From the NCBI GenBank assembly GCA_032127875.1, contig JAQBHI010000147.1, positions 1 through 20,108 on the forward strand: a stretch of 20,108 nt of DNA, read 5' to 3'. The notes under the pieces were generated by a model. The model was not told where the DNA came from and made no database searches. It saw nothing but the letters and a program-made list of their open reading frames with translations. The translations under genes and the position numbers were made by a program. The first letter of the stretch is position 1; every line of letters begins with the position of its first letter. This DNA comes from CADEEV01 sp032127875. Lineage in GTDB: Bacteria > Acidobacteriota > Vicinamibacteria > Fen-336. Shown here piece by piece: positions 14,562 through 20,108 of this stretch.

Positions 14562-15665
14562 TTGCCCAAAGCCAAGGCCGGCCAGAGCCCCGTCGTGGGA
14601 AAGATCATCGCGACTGCCGCCGACATGCACGGCAAGATCGTCACGGGCAGGAAGCCCGCGATGAAGTTCCCGCTACGCAACCTCTCGAACGTCCGCTACA
14701 CGGCGAAGAAGGGCTATTTCGAGATGAGGGGGCGCAACAAGGAGCGCACCCTCAGCGTCTCGACCGTGAAGACCTTCGCTCAGACCCTGCGCATGCTCTC
14801 GCTCTCGAAGAACCTGATCGAGAGCGACGACTTCGCCACCAAGCGCGACGCCTATTACCAGACGAAGAACTGGGACGAGGCGCGCTGCGACGAGCAGGCC
14901 GAGTCGGACACGATCATGGACGACATCGAGGCCTTCTACGGCCTCAACAAGGAGCAACTCGGCTTTCGTCCCGACGACCACGGCGGGCTCGTCGCCGGCG
15001 AGCTGAGCGTCCTCGACCGCGATCGCGGCACGAACCGGGTGCGCGAGATCGACTGCACCACTTTCGGCTCGGGCGCCTACGGCATCCCGTCTTCGGTCGA
15101 GCACCTCGGCTTCAAGACCAAGGCGAAGTTCGTCCTCGCGATCGAGACCGGCGGTATCTTCGAGCGGCTCAACTACCACCGTTTCTGGGAAAAGGCCGAC
15201 TGCATCCTGGTGTCGATGGCCGGCGTTCCGACGCGCGCGGTGCGTCGCTTCATTCGCCGGCTCTCCGACGAGAAGAAGATCCCGGTCTACGTCTTCGTCG
15301 ATTGCGACCCGTATGGGATCGGCAACATCTATCGCACACTCAAGGTGGGCTCTGGCAACAACGCGCACCTGAACGAATTCTTCTGCGTACCGCAGGCGAA
15401 GTTCCTGGGCGTGACGCCGCAGGACATCGTGGACTACAAGCTGCCGACCCACCCGCTCAAGGATGTCGACGTGAAGCGGGCCAAGGACGCGCTCAAGAAC
15501 GATCCTTTCTTCCAACACTATCCGCAGTGGGCGAAGTCTCTCGAGCAACTCCTGAAGATGGGCGTGCGCGCGGAGCAGCAGGCCTTCGCGAAGCACGACC
15601 TCAACTACGTGATGGACAGTTATCTCCCGGCGAAGCTCAAGCACACTGACAAGTTCCTACCCTAG
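14562..15665 (+). CDS. top6A: DNA topoisomerase VI subunit A (Spo11-like cleavage subunit)
   Basis: This is the DNA-cleaving subunit of topoisomerase VI, homologous to meiotic Spo11. From TTG 14562 the protein is 367 aa, the normal size; earlier in-frame codons back to 14433 would add a sequence overlapping the presumed promoter. A winged-helix (CAP-like) domain contains TKRDAYYQTK, with adjacent Y98-Y99; by analogy with Spo11 the second is the likely nucleophile. The TOPRIM domain provides E195 (LAIETGGIFERL) and D247/D249 (FVDCDPYGIGN), the Mg2+ ligands. The start site is weak: GAAGG abuts TTG without spacing. It lies 2.2 kb downstream of subunit B in the same direction and 24 nt before the H1-like gene, probably in one transcript with it. 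Confidence 0.95.
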   Translation: MPKAKAGQSPVVGKIIATAADMHGKIVTGRKPAMKFPLRNLSNVRYTAKKGYFEMRGRNKERTLSVSTVKTFAQTLRMLSLSKNLIESDDFATKRDAYYQTKNWDEARCDEQAESDTIMDDIEAFYGLNKEQLGFRPDDHGGLVAGELSVLDRDRGTNRVREIDCTTFGSGAYGIPSSVEHLGFKTKAKFVLAIETGGIFERLNYHRFWEKADCILVSMAGVPTRAVRRFIRRLSDEKKIPVYVFVDCDPYGIGNIYRTLKVGSGNNAHLNEFFCVPQAKFLGVTPQDIVDYKLPTHPLKDVDVKRAKDALKNDPFFQHYPQWAKSLEQLLKMGVRAEQQAFAKHDLNYVMDSYLPAKLKHTDKFLP

Positions 15666-15689
15666 CGAGAGGGAGGAGGCTCTTACAGC

Positions 15690-16553
15690 ATGGCCAGCGC
15701 AACCAGGAACAAGAAAAAGACCAAGGCAAGAGCAAAAGTGACCCAAAAGAAAGCGACCCAGAAGAAGAAAGCAGCGAAGCCCGCCAAGAACCCCGCCAAG
15801 GCCGCCAAGAAGCCCATCCCCGCGCCGCCCAAGCCGACGCCGACGCTGAAGCCGGCTCCGGGCAAGGCCAAGGAGAGCGGCAAGCCCGTGACGCTGCTGC
15901 CGGCCGCCGCGCCGGCAAAGGCCGCCAAGCCCGCGAAGGCGCCCAAGCGCTCCGCGCGCAAGAGCGCGCTGTCGCAGCGCCGCGGCCCCGACGGCCAGCT
16001 CTTCGTGCCCGGCGACCTGCTGGTCCCGGGCGGCCCCAAGGACGCCGACGAGCTGCAGTACTTCTTTCGAGGTTGCGCCGCGGCCGAGCACGCAGGCCTC
16101 GAGCCCGGGGTCGAAGAAGTGATCGCCAAGCGCGGCGGGGACGCCGCGCTCAGGCCCGAGGTCCAGAAGCACGCGAACGCGATGTCGCAGCGCTTCGACT
16201 CGGGCTCCATCGAGCCGCTGCTGCCGAATCGCTCGGCCACGGCGCGTCGTACCTTCCAAACCGTGATCGAGCGGGCCAAGCACCGCCGGCGCGAGATCGG
16301 CGCCTTCATGCGCGGCCTCGACATGGGCCGCACCGAAACTTCGCACATGGACTCGCACGGCGAGGCCAGCCTGCAGAGCCTGATGGAGTGGGCGGCGCGC
16401 CTGGAGAACCTGGCCGAGGCCGACGAGCCCGAGCAGGCCGACTACGTGCAGTTCCACCGCGTCCTCGACCAGCTCGACAACACCACCGAGGCGCTCATCA
16501 TCGACGTGGAGTTGACGCTGCGCCGGCTCCGAGACCGACTCCGGTCGCACTGA
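15690..16553 (+). CDS. Protein with histone H1-like Lys/Ala/Pro-rich N-terminal tail
   Basis: The 287-aa product starts at ATG 15690, after a GGGAGGAGG site about 12 nt upstream. Residues 1 to about 98 are extremely basic, with around 25 lysines in KKA, AKP and PAK repeats and no acidic residue except one Glu, like eukaryotic H1 tails and bacterial H1-like nucleoid proteins. Residues about 99-287 look globular: RGPDGQLFVPGDLLVPGG, then a largely helical region with many Arg/Glu pairs ending in a probable long helix. I do not recognise this C-terminal domain. The tail predicts nucleic-acid binding. The 24-nt spacing from topoisomerase VI subunit A and 2-nt spacing to the HEAT gene indicate an operon, so a DNA-compaction or topology accessory role is a reasonable inference but unproven. 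Confidence 0.85.
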   Translation: MASATRNKKKTKARAKVTQKKATQKKKAAKPAKNPAKAAKKPIPAPPKPTPTLKPAPGKAKESGKPVTLLPAAAPAKAAKPAKAPKRSARKSALSQRRGPDGQLFVPGDLLVPGGPKDADELQYFFRGCAAAEHAGLEPGVEEVIAKRGGDAALRPEVQKHANAMSQRFDSGSIEPLLPNRSATARRTFQTVIERAKHRRREIGAFMRGLDMGRTETSHMDSHGEASLQSLMEWAARLENLAEADEPEQADYVQFHRVLDQLDNTTEALIIDVELTLRRLRDRLRSH

Positions 16554-16555
16554 AA

Positions 16556-17449
16556 TTGGCGACTCCGGCAGCTCCGCTTCCCGACGGAGAGGAAGAACAG
16601 GCGCCCGAACGCCAGACGACACCGTTCCTGGTGCTGCAGTTCTTCATCTTTCCCATGGCGATCGTGGCCGTGTGCGTGAGCGTCTTCGTGGTCTTCGGGC
16701 TGATCGCTTCCGAGGGCAAGTCGGCGCGCGACTATCTCGGCGAGGTCCGCTCCGGCGGCGCCAATCGACGCTGGCAGGCGGCCTTCGAGCTGTCGAAGGT
16801 GATCCAGGGCAAAAAAGACGCGCTGCTCGAAGACCCGCGCTTCGCGCCGGAGGCAGTGGCCCTCTTCAAGGACTCGGCGAACGACGATCCCCGCGTGCGC
16901 CGCTATCTGGCCCTGGCGCTCGGCCGGCTCGGGGACCGCGCGGCCGTCCCGGTGCTTCGGGAAGCGCTCGATCCCGACGCGGCGGACTCCGAGACGGTGA
17001 TCTACTCGATCTGGGCGCTGGGCACGATCGGCGACCCAGCCGCCGTTCCCGATCTGGTGCGCTTCGCGCAGAGCCAGGATCGCGGCTATCGCAAGGCCGC
17101 GGTTCACGCCCTCGGCGCCTTCGCCACGGATGCGGCGGCGCACAGCGCTCTCGTGGCGGCGCTCTCGGACGCGACCGACGACGTGCGCTGGAACGCGGCC
17201 ATCGCCCTGGGCCGACGCGGCGATCCGGCCGCGACGCCGGTGCTGTTGCAGATGCTGGATCGCACCGCCCTCGCCAAGACCGAGGGCGTGACACCCGAGC
17301 AGGCCGAAGACGCGACGCTCTCGGCGATTCCCGCCGCGGCGCCCGAGAGCGACCCGGCGTTGCGCGCAACGCTCGAGACGCTGCGCGACAAGGACCCGAG
17401 CCTGAAGATCCGCGAAGCCGCCCGCGAGGCCCTGGCCGCTCGCCCCTGA
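16556..17449 (+). CDS. Membrane-anchored HEAT-repeat protein next to the bc complex genes
   Basis: From TTG 16556, 2 nt after the preceding stop, the product has 297 aa. An acidic N-terminus leads into one strong membrane helix (about 24-50, PFLVLQFFIFPMAIVAVCVS...FGLIA). Residues about 70-235 carry at least four HEAT-type helical repeats, for example VRRYLALALGRLGDRAAVPV, SIWALGTIGDPAAVPDLVRF and VRWNAAIALGRRGDPAATPV, and another repeat ends the protein. HEAT repeats are protein-docking scaffolds. The order HEAT protein, Rieske, cytochrome b suggests an accessory or assembly role for the quinol-oxidising complex, although its transcript may start at topoisomerase VI A. The start is not certain, because no ribosome-binding site is visible and reading could continue from the H1-like gene by termination-reinitiation. 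Confidence 0.85.
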   Translation: MATPAAPLPDGEEEQAPERQTTPFLVLQFFIFPMAIVAVCVSVFVVFGLIASEGKSARDYLGEVRSGGANRRWQAAFELSKVIQGKKDALLEDPRFAPEAVALFKDSANDDPRVRRYLALALGRLGDRAAVPVLREALDPDAADSETVIYSIWALGTIGDPAAVPDLVRFAQSQDRGYRKAAVHALGAFATDAAAHSALVAALSDATDDVRWNAAIALGRRGDPAATPVLLQMLDRTALAKTEGVTPEQAEDATLSAIPAAAPESDPALRATLETLRDKDPSLKIREAAREALAARP

Positions 17450-17505
17450 GGCTCGGACCAGCAGTGTGTGAAGCGAACCCTCGTACCAGCCGTGGGGGGC
17501 GCGTC

Positions 17506-17533
17506 TTGACAGCCCCGCGACCGACGGTAGAAT
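17506..17533 (+). promoter_or_regulatory. Sigma70 promoter of the Rieske/cytochrome b operon
   Basis: A perfect TTGACA (17506-17511) and TAGAAT (17528-17533) are 16 bp apart. Transcription would begin near 17540, about 50 nt before the Rieske ATG. This separates the respiratory operon from the HEAT gene, although read-through remains possible. Confidence 0.75.
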
Positions 17534-17590
17534 ACGCGCGCAATCCGTCCTGATACATTTCCGTTCTACGACCCGGGCGAGGGCTTTCAA

Positions 17591-18187
17591 ATGGCCGAGG
17601 AAAAGGAAAGCGCGCAGCCAGCAGCGGCGGCGACGCCCTCCGCAACGCCGACGCCGGTCGTAGCGGCGCCCGCTCCCGCCAAGGCCGCGACACCGGAGAG
17701 CGCTTCTCGTCGCGGTTTCATGATCTGGTCCCTGCCCGTCGGCTGGGCGGCGTTCTCCGCAGCCTGCGCCTCGAGCCTGGTGGCGACGACGCGCTTCCTG
17801 TTCCCCAACGTGCTGTTCGAGCCGCCCCAGGCCTTCAAGGCCGGCTTTCCCGGCGAGTACAACGTCGGCGAGGTGGACACGCGTTGGAAGGATGGCTTCA
17901 GCGTCTGGATCGTGCGCCAGCCCGAGGGCTTCTACGCCCTGATCGCGGTCTGCACGCACCTGGGTTGCTCGCCCAACTGGCTCGCAGCCGAGAGCAAGTT
18001 CAAGTGCCCCTGCCATGGCAGCGGCTTCTACGCGAGCGGCATCAATTTTGAAGGCCCGGCGCCGCGGCCCCTGGAACGGGCCCGCATCGTGATAGCCGAC
18101 GACGGGCAGATCCTCGTCGACAAGTCCGTGAAGTTCCAGCAGGAAAAAGGCGAGTGGGACAAGCCGGAGGCGTTCCTCAAGGTCTAG
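17591..18187 (+). CDS. Rieske [2Fe-2S] iron-sulfur protein of a cytochrome bc/b6f-type complex
   Basis: This subunit takes electrons from quinol at the Qo site and passes them to a cytochrome c. The 198-aa protein starts at ATG 17591 with GAGGG 7 nt upstream. A 38-residue Ala/Pro-rich N-terminus precedes RRGFMIW and one membrane helix (about 43-70), with no classical cleavable signal; the RR may act as a Tat-type signal anchor. Box 1 is CTHLGC (C121, H123, C126) and box 2 is CPCHGSGF (C139, C141, H142): the cluster ligands are C121, H123, C139 and H142, and C126-C141 would form the stabilising disulfide. GPAPRP (155-160) is the usual proline loop. It is followed by a 54-codon ORF and then petB. 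Confidence 0.96.
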   Translation: MAEEKESAQPAAAATPSATPTPVVAAPAPAKAATPESASRRGFMIWSLPVGWAAFSAACASSLVATTRFLFPNVLFEPPQAFKAGFPGEYNVGEVDTRWKDGFSVWIVRQPEGFYALIAVCTHLGCSPNWLAAESKFKCPCHGSGFYASGINFEGPAPRPLERARIVIADDGQILVDKSVKFQQEKGEWDKPEAFLKV

Positions 18188-18193
18188 AGGCAA

Positions 18194-18358
18194 ATGAAAA
18201 GAGCCACGAGCAACGAGCTGCGCGAGCGGCGGGGGTTCCAGGGGGGGCGGCGCAGCACTCTCCTGCTTGAACAACAAACGGCGCGAGCGGCGGGATTCAC
18301 TCCCGACGCGAGCGCGGGGGTCCAAGGGCGCGCGGCGCAGCGCCCCCTTGCTCAATAA
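18194..18358 (+). CDS. 54-aa ORF bridging the Rieske gene and petB, coupled to petB by TAATG
   Basis: ATG 18194 lies 6 nt after the Rieske stop behind AGAGG, a plausible ribosome-binding site with tight spacing. The frame runs 54 codons and stops at TAA 18356-18358, whose last A is the first base of the petB ATG. The product begins MKRATSNELRERRGFQGG, is Arg/Gln-rich, has no membrane helix, and resembles no family I know. Its DNA is made largely of degenerate direct repeats, which argues that the peptide itself may be unselected. The arrangement nevertheless supplies ribosomes to petB, which has no ribosome-binding site of its own. It is either a translated coupling ORF or a fortuitous frame in a repeat. 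Confidence 0.5.
   Translation: MKRATSNELRERRGFQGGRRSTLLLEQQTARAAGFTPDASAGVQGRAAQRPLAQ
18222..18358 (+). repeat. Degenerate direct repeats between Rieske gene and petB
   Basis: A unit of about 50 bp beginning GCGAGCGGCGGGGGTTCCAG at 18222 recurs at 18308 as GCGAGCGCGGGGGTCCAAGG; both copies continue through GGCGGCGCAGC-type sequence to a TTGAACAA/CTCAATAA end. A third partial start, GCGAGCGGCGGG, is at 18283. The second copy can fold, with CAAGGG pairing to CCCTTG around a GC-rich core, ending 7 nt before the petB ATG. Confidence 0.6.
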
Positions 18359-19170
18359 TGGCGACCAACGGGGCGAAGCCTCCCGAGCCGTTCCTGACCC
18401 GGACCTGGGACTACATCACCGACACCCAGATCTGGAAGTCGATCTTCCGGCACGGCATGCCGAGCACCAGCCGTAACCGCGTGCTGGTGGTGATGACCAA
18501 CGTCTTCCTGCACCTGCACCCCGTCAAGATCCGCAAGAGTGGCGTGCGCCTCAAGTTCACCTGGTGCATGGGCGGGCTGACCTTCTTCCTGTTCCTGGTC
18601 GAGACCTTCACGGGCCTGTTGCTGATGTTCTACTACCGGCCCACGGTCGCCTACGCGTACATGGACATCATCGACCTCGCGGAGCAGGTCCCGCTCGGGA
18701 TCATGCGTGAGATCCACCGCTGGGGCGCCCACGCCATGGTGATAACGGTGTGGCTGCACATTGTCCGCGTCTTCATGACCGTCTCCTACAATCCGCCGCG
18801 CGAGTTCAACTGGAACGTGGGCGTGATCCTGCTCGTGCTCACGCTGCTGCTCTCGTTCACGGGCTACTTGCTGCCCTGGGACCAGCTCGCGATCTGGGCC
18901 ATCACGGTCGGTTCGAACATGGCGCGCGCGACGCCGCTGCTCGGGCACGAAGGGCCAGGTGCCCAGTTGCTCGCCTTGGGCGACGTCAAGATGGTCCACG
19001 CCGGCTCCGACGCGCGCTTCGCGCTGCTGGGCGGGCGCTTCGTCGGGGAGGGCGCGCTGCTGCGCTTCTACGTCCTGCACTGCGTCGGGATCCCACTGAT
19101 CGCGGGCCTCCTGATGGCCGTCCATTTCTGGCGGGTGCGCAAGGACGGCGGCATCTCGGGGCCGGTCTAG
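18358..19170 (+). CDS. petB: Cytochrome b6-like subunit (N-terminal cytochrome b domain)
   Basis: The 270-aa membrane protein carries the two b haems of a quinol:cytochrome c oxidoreductase. Ligands are H120 (EIHRWGAH) and H134 (LHIVRVF) in one helix, and H241 (FYVLHCVG) and H256 (VHFWRVRKDGG) in another. The second pair has 14 intervening residues, the b6-type spacing, against 13 in mitochondrial-type cytochrome b. C70 in WCMGGLTFF aligns with the b6 Cys35 that binds haem c(n) covalently. FYYRPTV and GYLLPWDQ are family motifs. A segment of roughly 30 residues (HEGPGAQLL...GGRFVGEG) lies between the latter helices. The start ATG overlaps the preceding TAA and has no ribosome-binding site. 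The C-terminal domain is a separate gene, 13 nt on. Confidence 0.95.
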   Translation: MATNGAKPPEPFLTRTWDYITDTQIWKSIFRHGMPSTSRNRVLVVMTNVFLHLHPVKIRKSGVRLKFTWCMGGLTFFLFLVETFTGLLLMFYYRPTVAYAYMDIIDLAEQVPLGIMREIHRWGAHAMVITVWLHIVRVFMTVSYNPPREFNWNVGVILLVLTLLLSFTGYLLPWDQLAIWAITVGSNMARATPLLGHEGPGAQLLALGDVKMVHAGSDARFALLGGRFVGEGALLRFYVLHCVGIPLIAGLLMAVHFWRVRKDGGISGPV

Positions 19171-19183
19171 AAAAGCTGCGCTG

Positions 19184-20108
19184 ATGATCGAGGCACTGAA
19201 GGGCGCCATCAACTTCGTCACCTCGCCCGCGATCTTCATTTCGCTGGCGTCGCTGCTGTTCTTCGCCTCGCTCAAGTACAAGGTGGTCTGGAAGCCGAAG
19301 GTGGCGGGCGCCATCGCCCTCGTGGCCGTGCTGTTCCTGTCGGTCTCGATGTTCGACAAGAACTTCGCCCTGATCGTCAGAAAGCCTGACAACGTGCCGA
19401 TCGTGGCGATGCTGTTCCTGGTCGGCTTCTTCATGTGGCTCGCCATGTCGCAGGCGCATGCGAACGACGAGCGGATCGCCAGGGGCGACGCGCCGAACGA
19501 GGCCTCGAACGGCGAGAACGAGAAGACCTGGGTCTGGCCCGACCTCGTCTACACCGAGCTGCTGTGCATGATCATCGGCATGATCGTGCTGGTGGCCTGG
19601 GGCATGGCCTTCCACGCCCCGATCGAGGAAGCGGCGAACCCGGCGCGCACCCCGAACCCCAGCAAGGCGCCCTGGTACTTTCTCGGCCTGCAGGAAATGC
19701 TCGTCTACTACGATCCGTGGCTCGCCGGCGTGGTGTTTCCGAGCCTGATCATCGTCGGCCTGATGGCGATCCCCTACATCGACCTGAATCCCAAGGGCAA
19801 CGGCTATTTCAGCTTCAAGGAACGCGAGGTCGAGATCACGATCTTCATGTTCGGCTTCCTGATCCAGTGGGTGCTGCTGGTGATCCTGGGCACCTTCCTG
19901 CGCGGGCCGAACTGGAACTTCTTCGGTCCCTACGAGTACTGGGACCTGCACAAGCTGCTGGCCCTCAACAACGTGAACCTGTCAGAGTACGTCTGGGTCA
20001 AGTGGACGAGTCTCGGGCTGCCCAAGAACATGCTGGTGCGCGAGATCCCCGGCATCCTGGCGACGCTGTTCTACATCCTGGTGCTGCCGGCGCTGCTGGC
20101 CCGGACCT
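19184..20108 (+). CDS. petD: Cytochrome b C-terminal domain (subunit IV-like) with long N-terminal membrane extension, partial
   Basis: The frame runs from ATG 19184 to the window edge (308 codons) without a stop, against about 160 residues in typical subunit IV. It begins with roughly 115 extra residues containing probable membrane helices at about 13-30, 42-56 and 72-88 and a charged loop (ANDERIARGDAPNEASNGEN). The family part then shows WPDLVYTELLCMIIGMIVLV, KAPWYFLGLQEMLVYYDPWL at 161-180, and IPYIDLNP at 196-203. The canonical Qo-site PEWY is represented by APWY (162-165), without its acidic residue. Together with the split b gene, this points to a menaquinol-type b6c complex. The cytochrome c partner should lie beyond the window, or be fused to the missing C-terminus. 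No strong ribosome-binding site precedes it. Confidence 0.9.
   Translation, partial: MIEALKGAINFVTSPAIFISLASLLFFASLKYKVVWKPKVAGAIALVAVLFLSVSMFDKNFALIVRKPDNVPIVAMLFLVGFFMWLAMSQAHANDERIARGDAPNEASNGENEKTWVWPDLVYTELLCMIIGMIVLVAWGMAFHAPIEEAANPARTPNPSKAPWYFLGLQEMLVYYDPWLAGVVFPSLIIVGLMAIPYIDLNPKGNGYFSFKEREVEITIFMFGFLIQWVLLVILGTFLRGPNWNFFGPYEYWDLHKLLALNNVNLSEYVWVKWTSLGLPKNMLVREIPGILATLFYILVLPALLART

Noticed and set aside
14673..15644. Minus-strand open frame of 323 codons
   Set aside because: It is the shadow of topoisomerase VI subunit A.
16442..18355. Minus-strand open frame of 637 codons spanning several genes
   Set aside because: It runs opposite the H1-like, HEAT and Rieske genes, all of which have clear motifs; no coherent protein family is visible.
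1..20108. CRISPR arrays, tRNA or rRNA genes, insertion sequences
   Set aside because: No regularly spaced repeats, tRNA-like T-arm sequences, rRNA segments or transposase motifs were seen on either strand.

Overview
The window is high-GC bacterial DNA with short intergenic gaps and genes on both strands. It suggests an uncultured lineage of the former Deltaproteobacteria (Myxococcota, Desulfobacterota or Binatota type). The hints are a class II B12-dependent ribonucleotide reductase, a KstR2-like TetR regulator, a TonB receptor/YfiR/hybrid kinase operon, a bacterial DNA topoisomerase VI, and a split b6-type cytochrome b complex with a Rieske protein and a HEAT-repeat partner. This placement is inference; no rRNA or other taxonomic marker is present.

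Left part (1-4511): the first 650 codons of nrdJ run leftward off the window edge, behind a near-consensus sigma70 promoter and two NrdR-like boxes 31 bp apart. A TetR-family regulator faces away from nrdJ. A REP-like palindrome and a terminator-like hairpin separate it from a leftward GcvT/DmdA-type folate-dependent aminomethyltransferase family gene.

Middle left (4562-9546): a leftward operon encodes a TonB-dependent receptor, a periplasmic YfiR/DUF4154 protein and a hybrid histidine kinase with two receiver domains. The GcvT-like gene follows 50 nt downstream. A good sigma70 promoter precedes the receptor. The likely logic is outer-membrane ligand, periplasmic YfiR-like adaptor, then phosphorelay. 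Next come a 310-bp gap with hairpins and kynA (tryptophan 2,3-dioxygenase), divergent from topoisomerase VI subunit B.

Middle right (10630-17449): topoisomerase VI subunits B and A, both with TTG starts, are separated by 2.2 kb. That interval holds a decayed LACTB-like serine hydrolase whose GTG overlaps the subunit B stop, a small YtxH protein behind a sigma54-type promoter, a DUF2784 membrane protein, and 555 bp with no convincing gene. Downstream of subunit A, and probably cotranscribed, lie a protein with a histone H1-like Lys/Ala/Pro tail and a membrane-anchored HEAT-repeat protein.

Right part (17506-20108): a sigma70 promoter precedes the Rieske protein, a 54-codon ORF, cytochrome b6-like petB and a long petD-like subunit cut by the window end. 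The small ORF begins 6 nt after the Rieske stop and ends as TAATG on the petB start codon, which has no ribosome-binding site of its own. PetB has the Cys that carries haem c(n) in b6f and b6-type histidine spacing. The petD-like protein lacks the Glu/Asp of the PEWY motif. The complex probably oxidises menaquinol. The most unusual content is the topoisomerase VI/H1-like cluster and the coupled small ORF in the bc operon.
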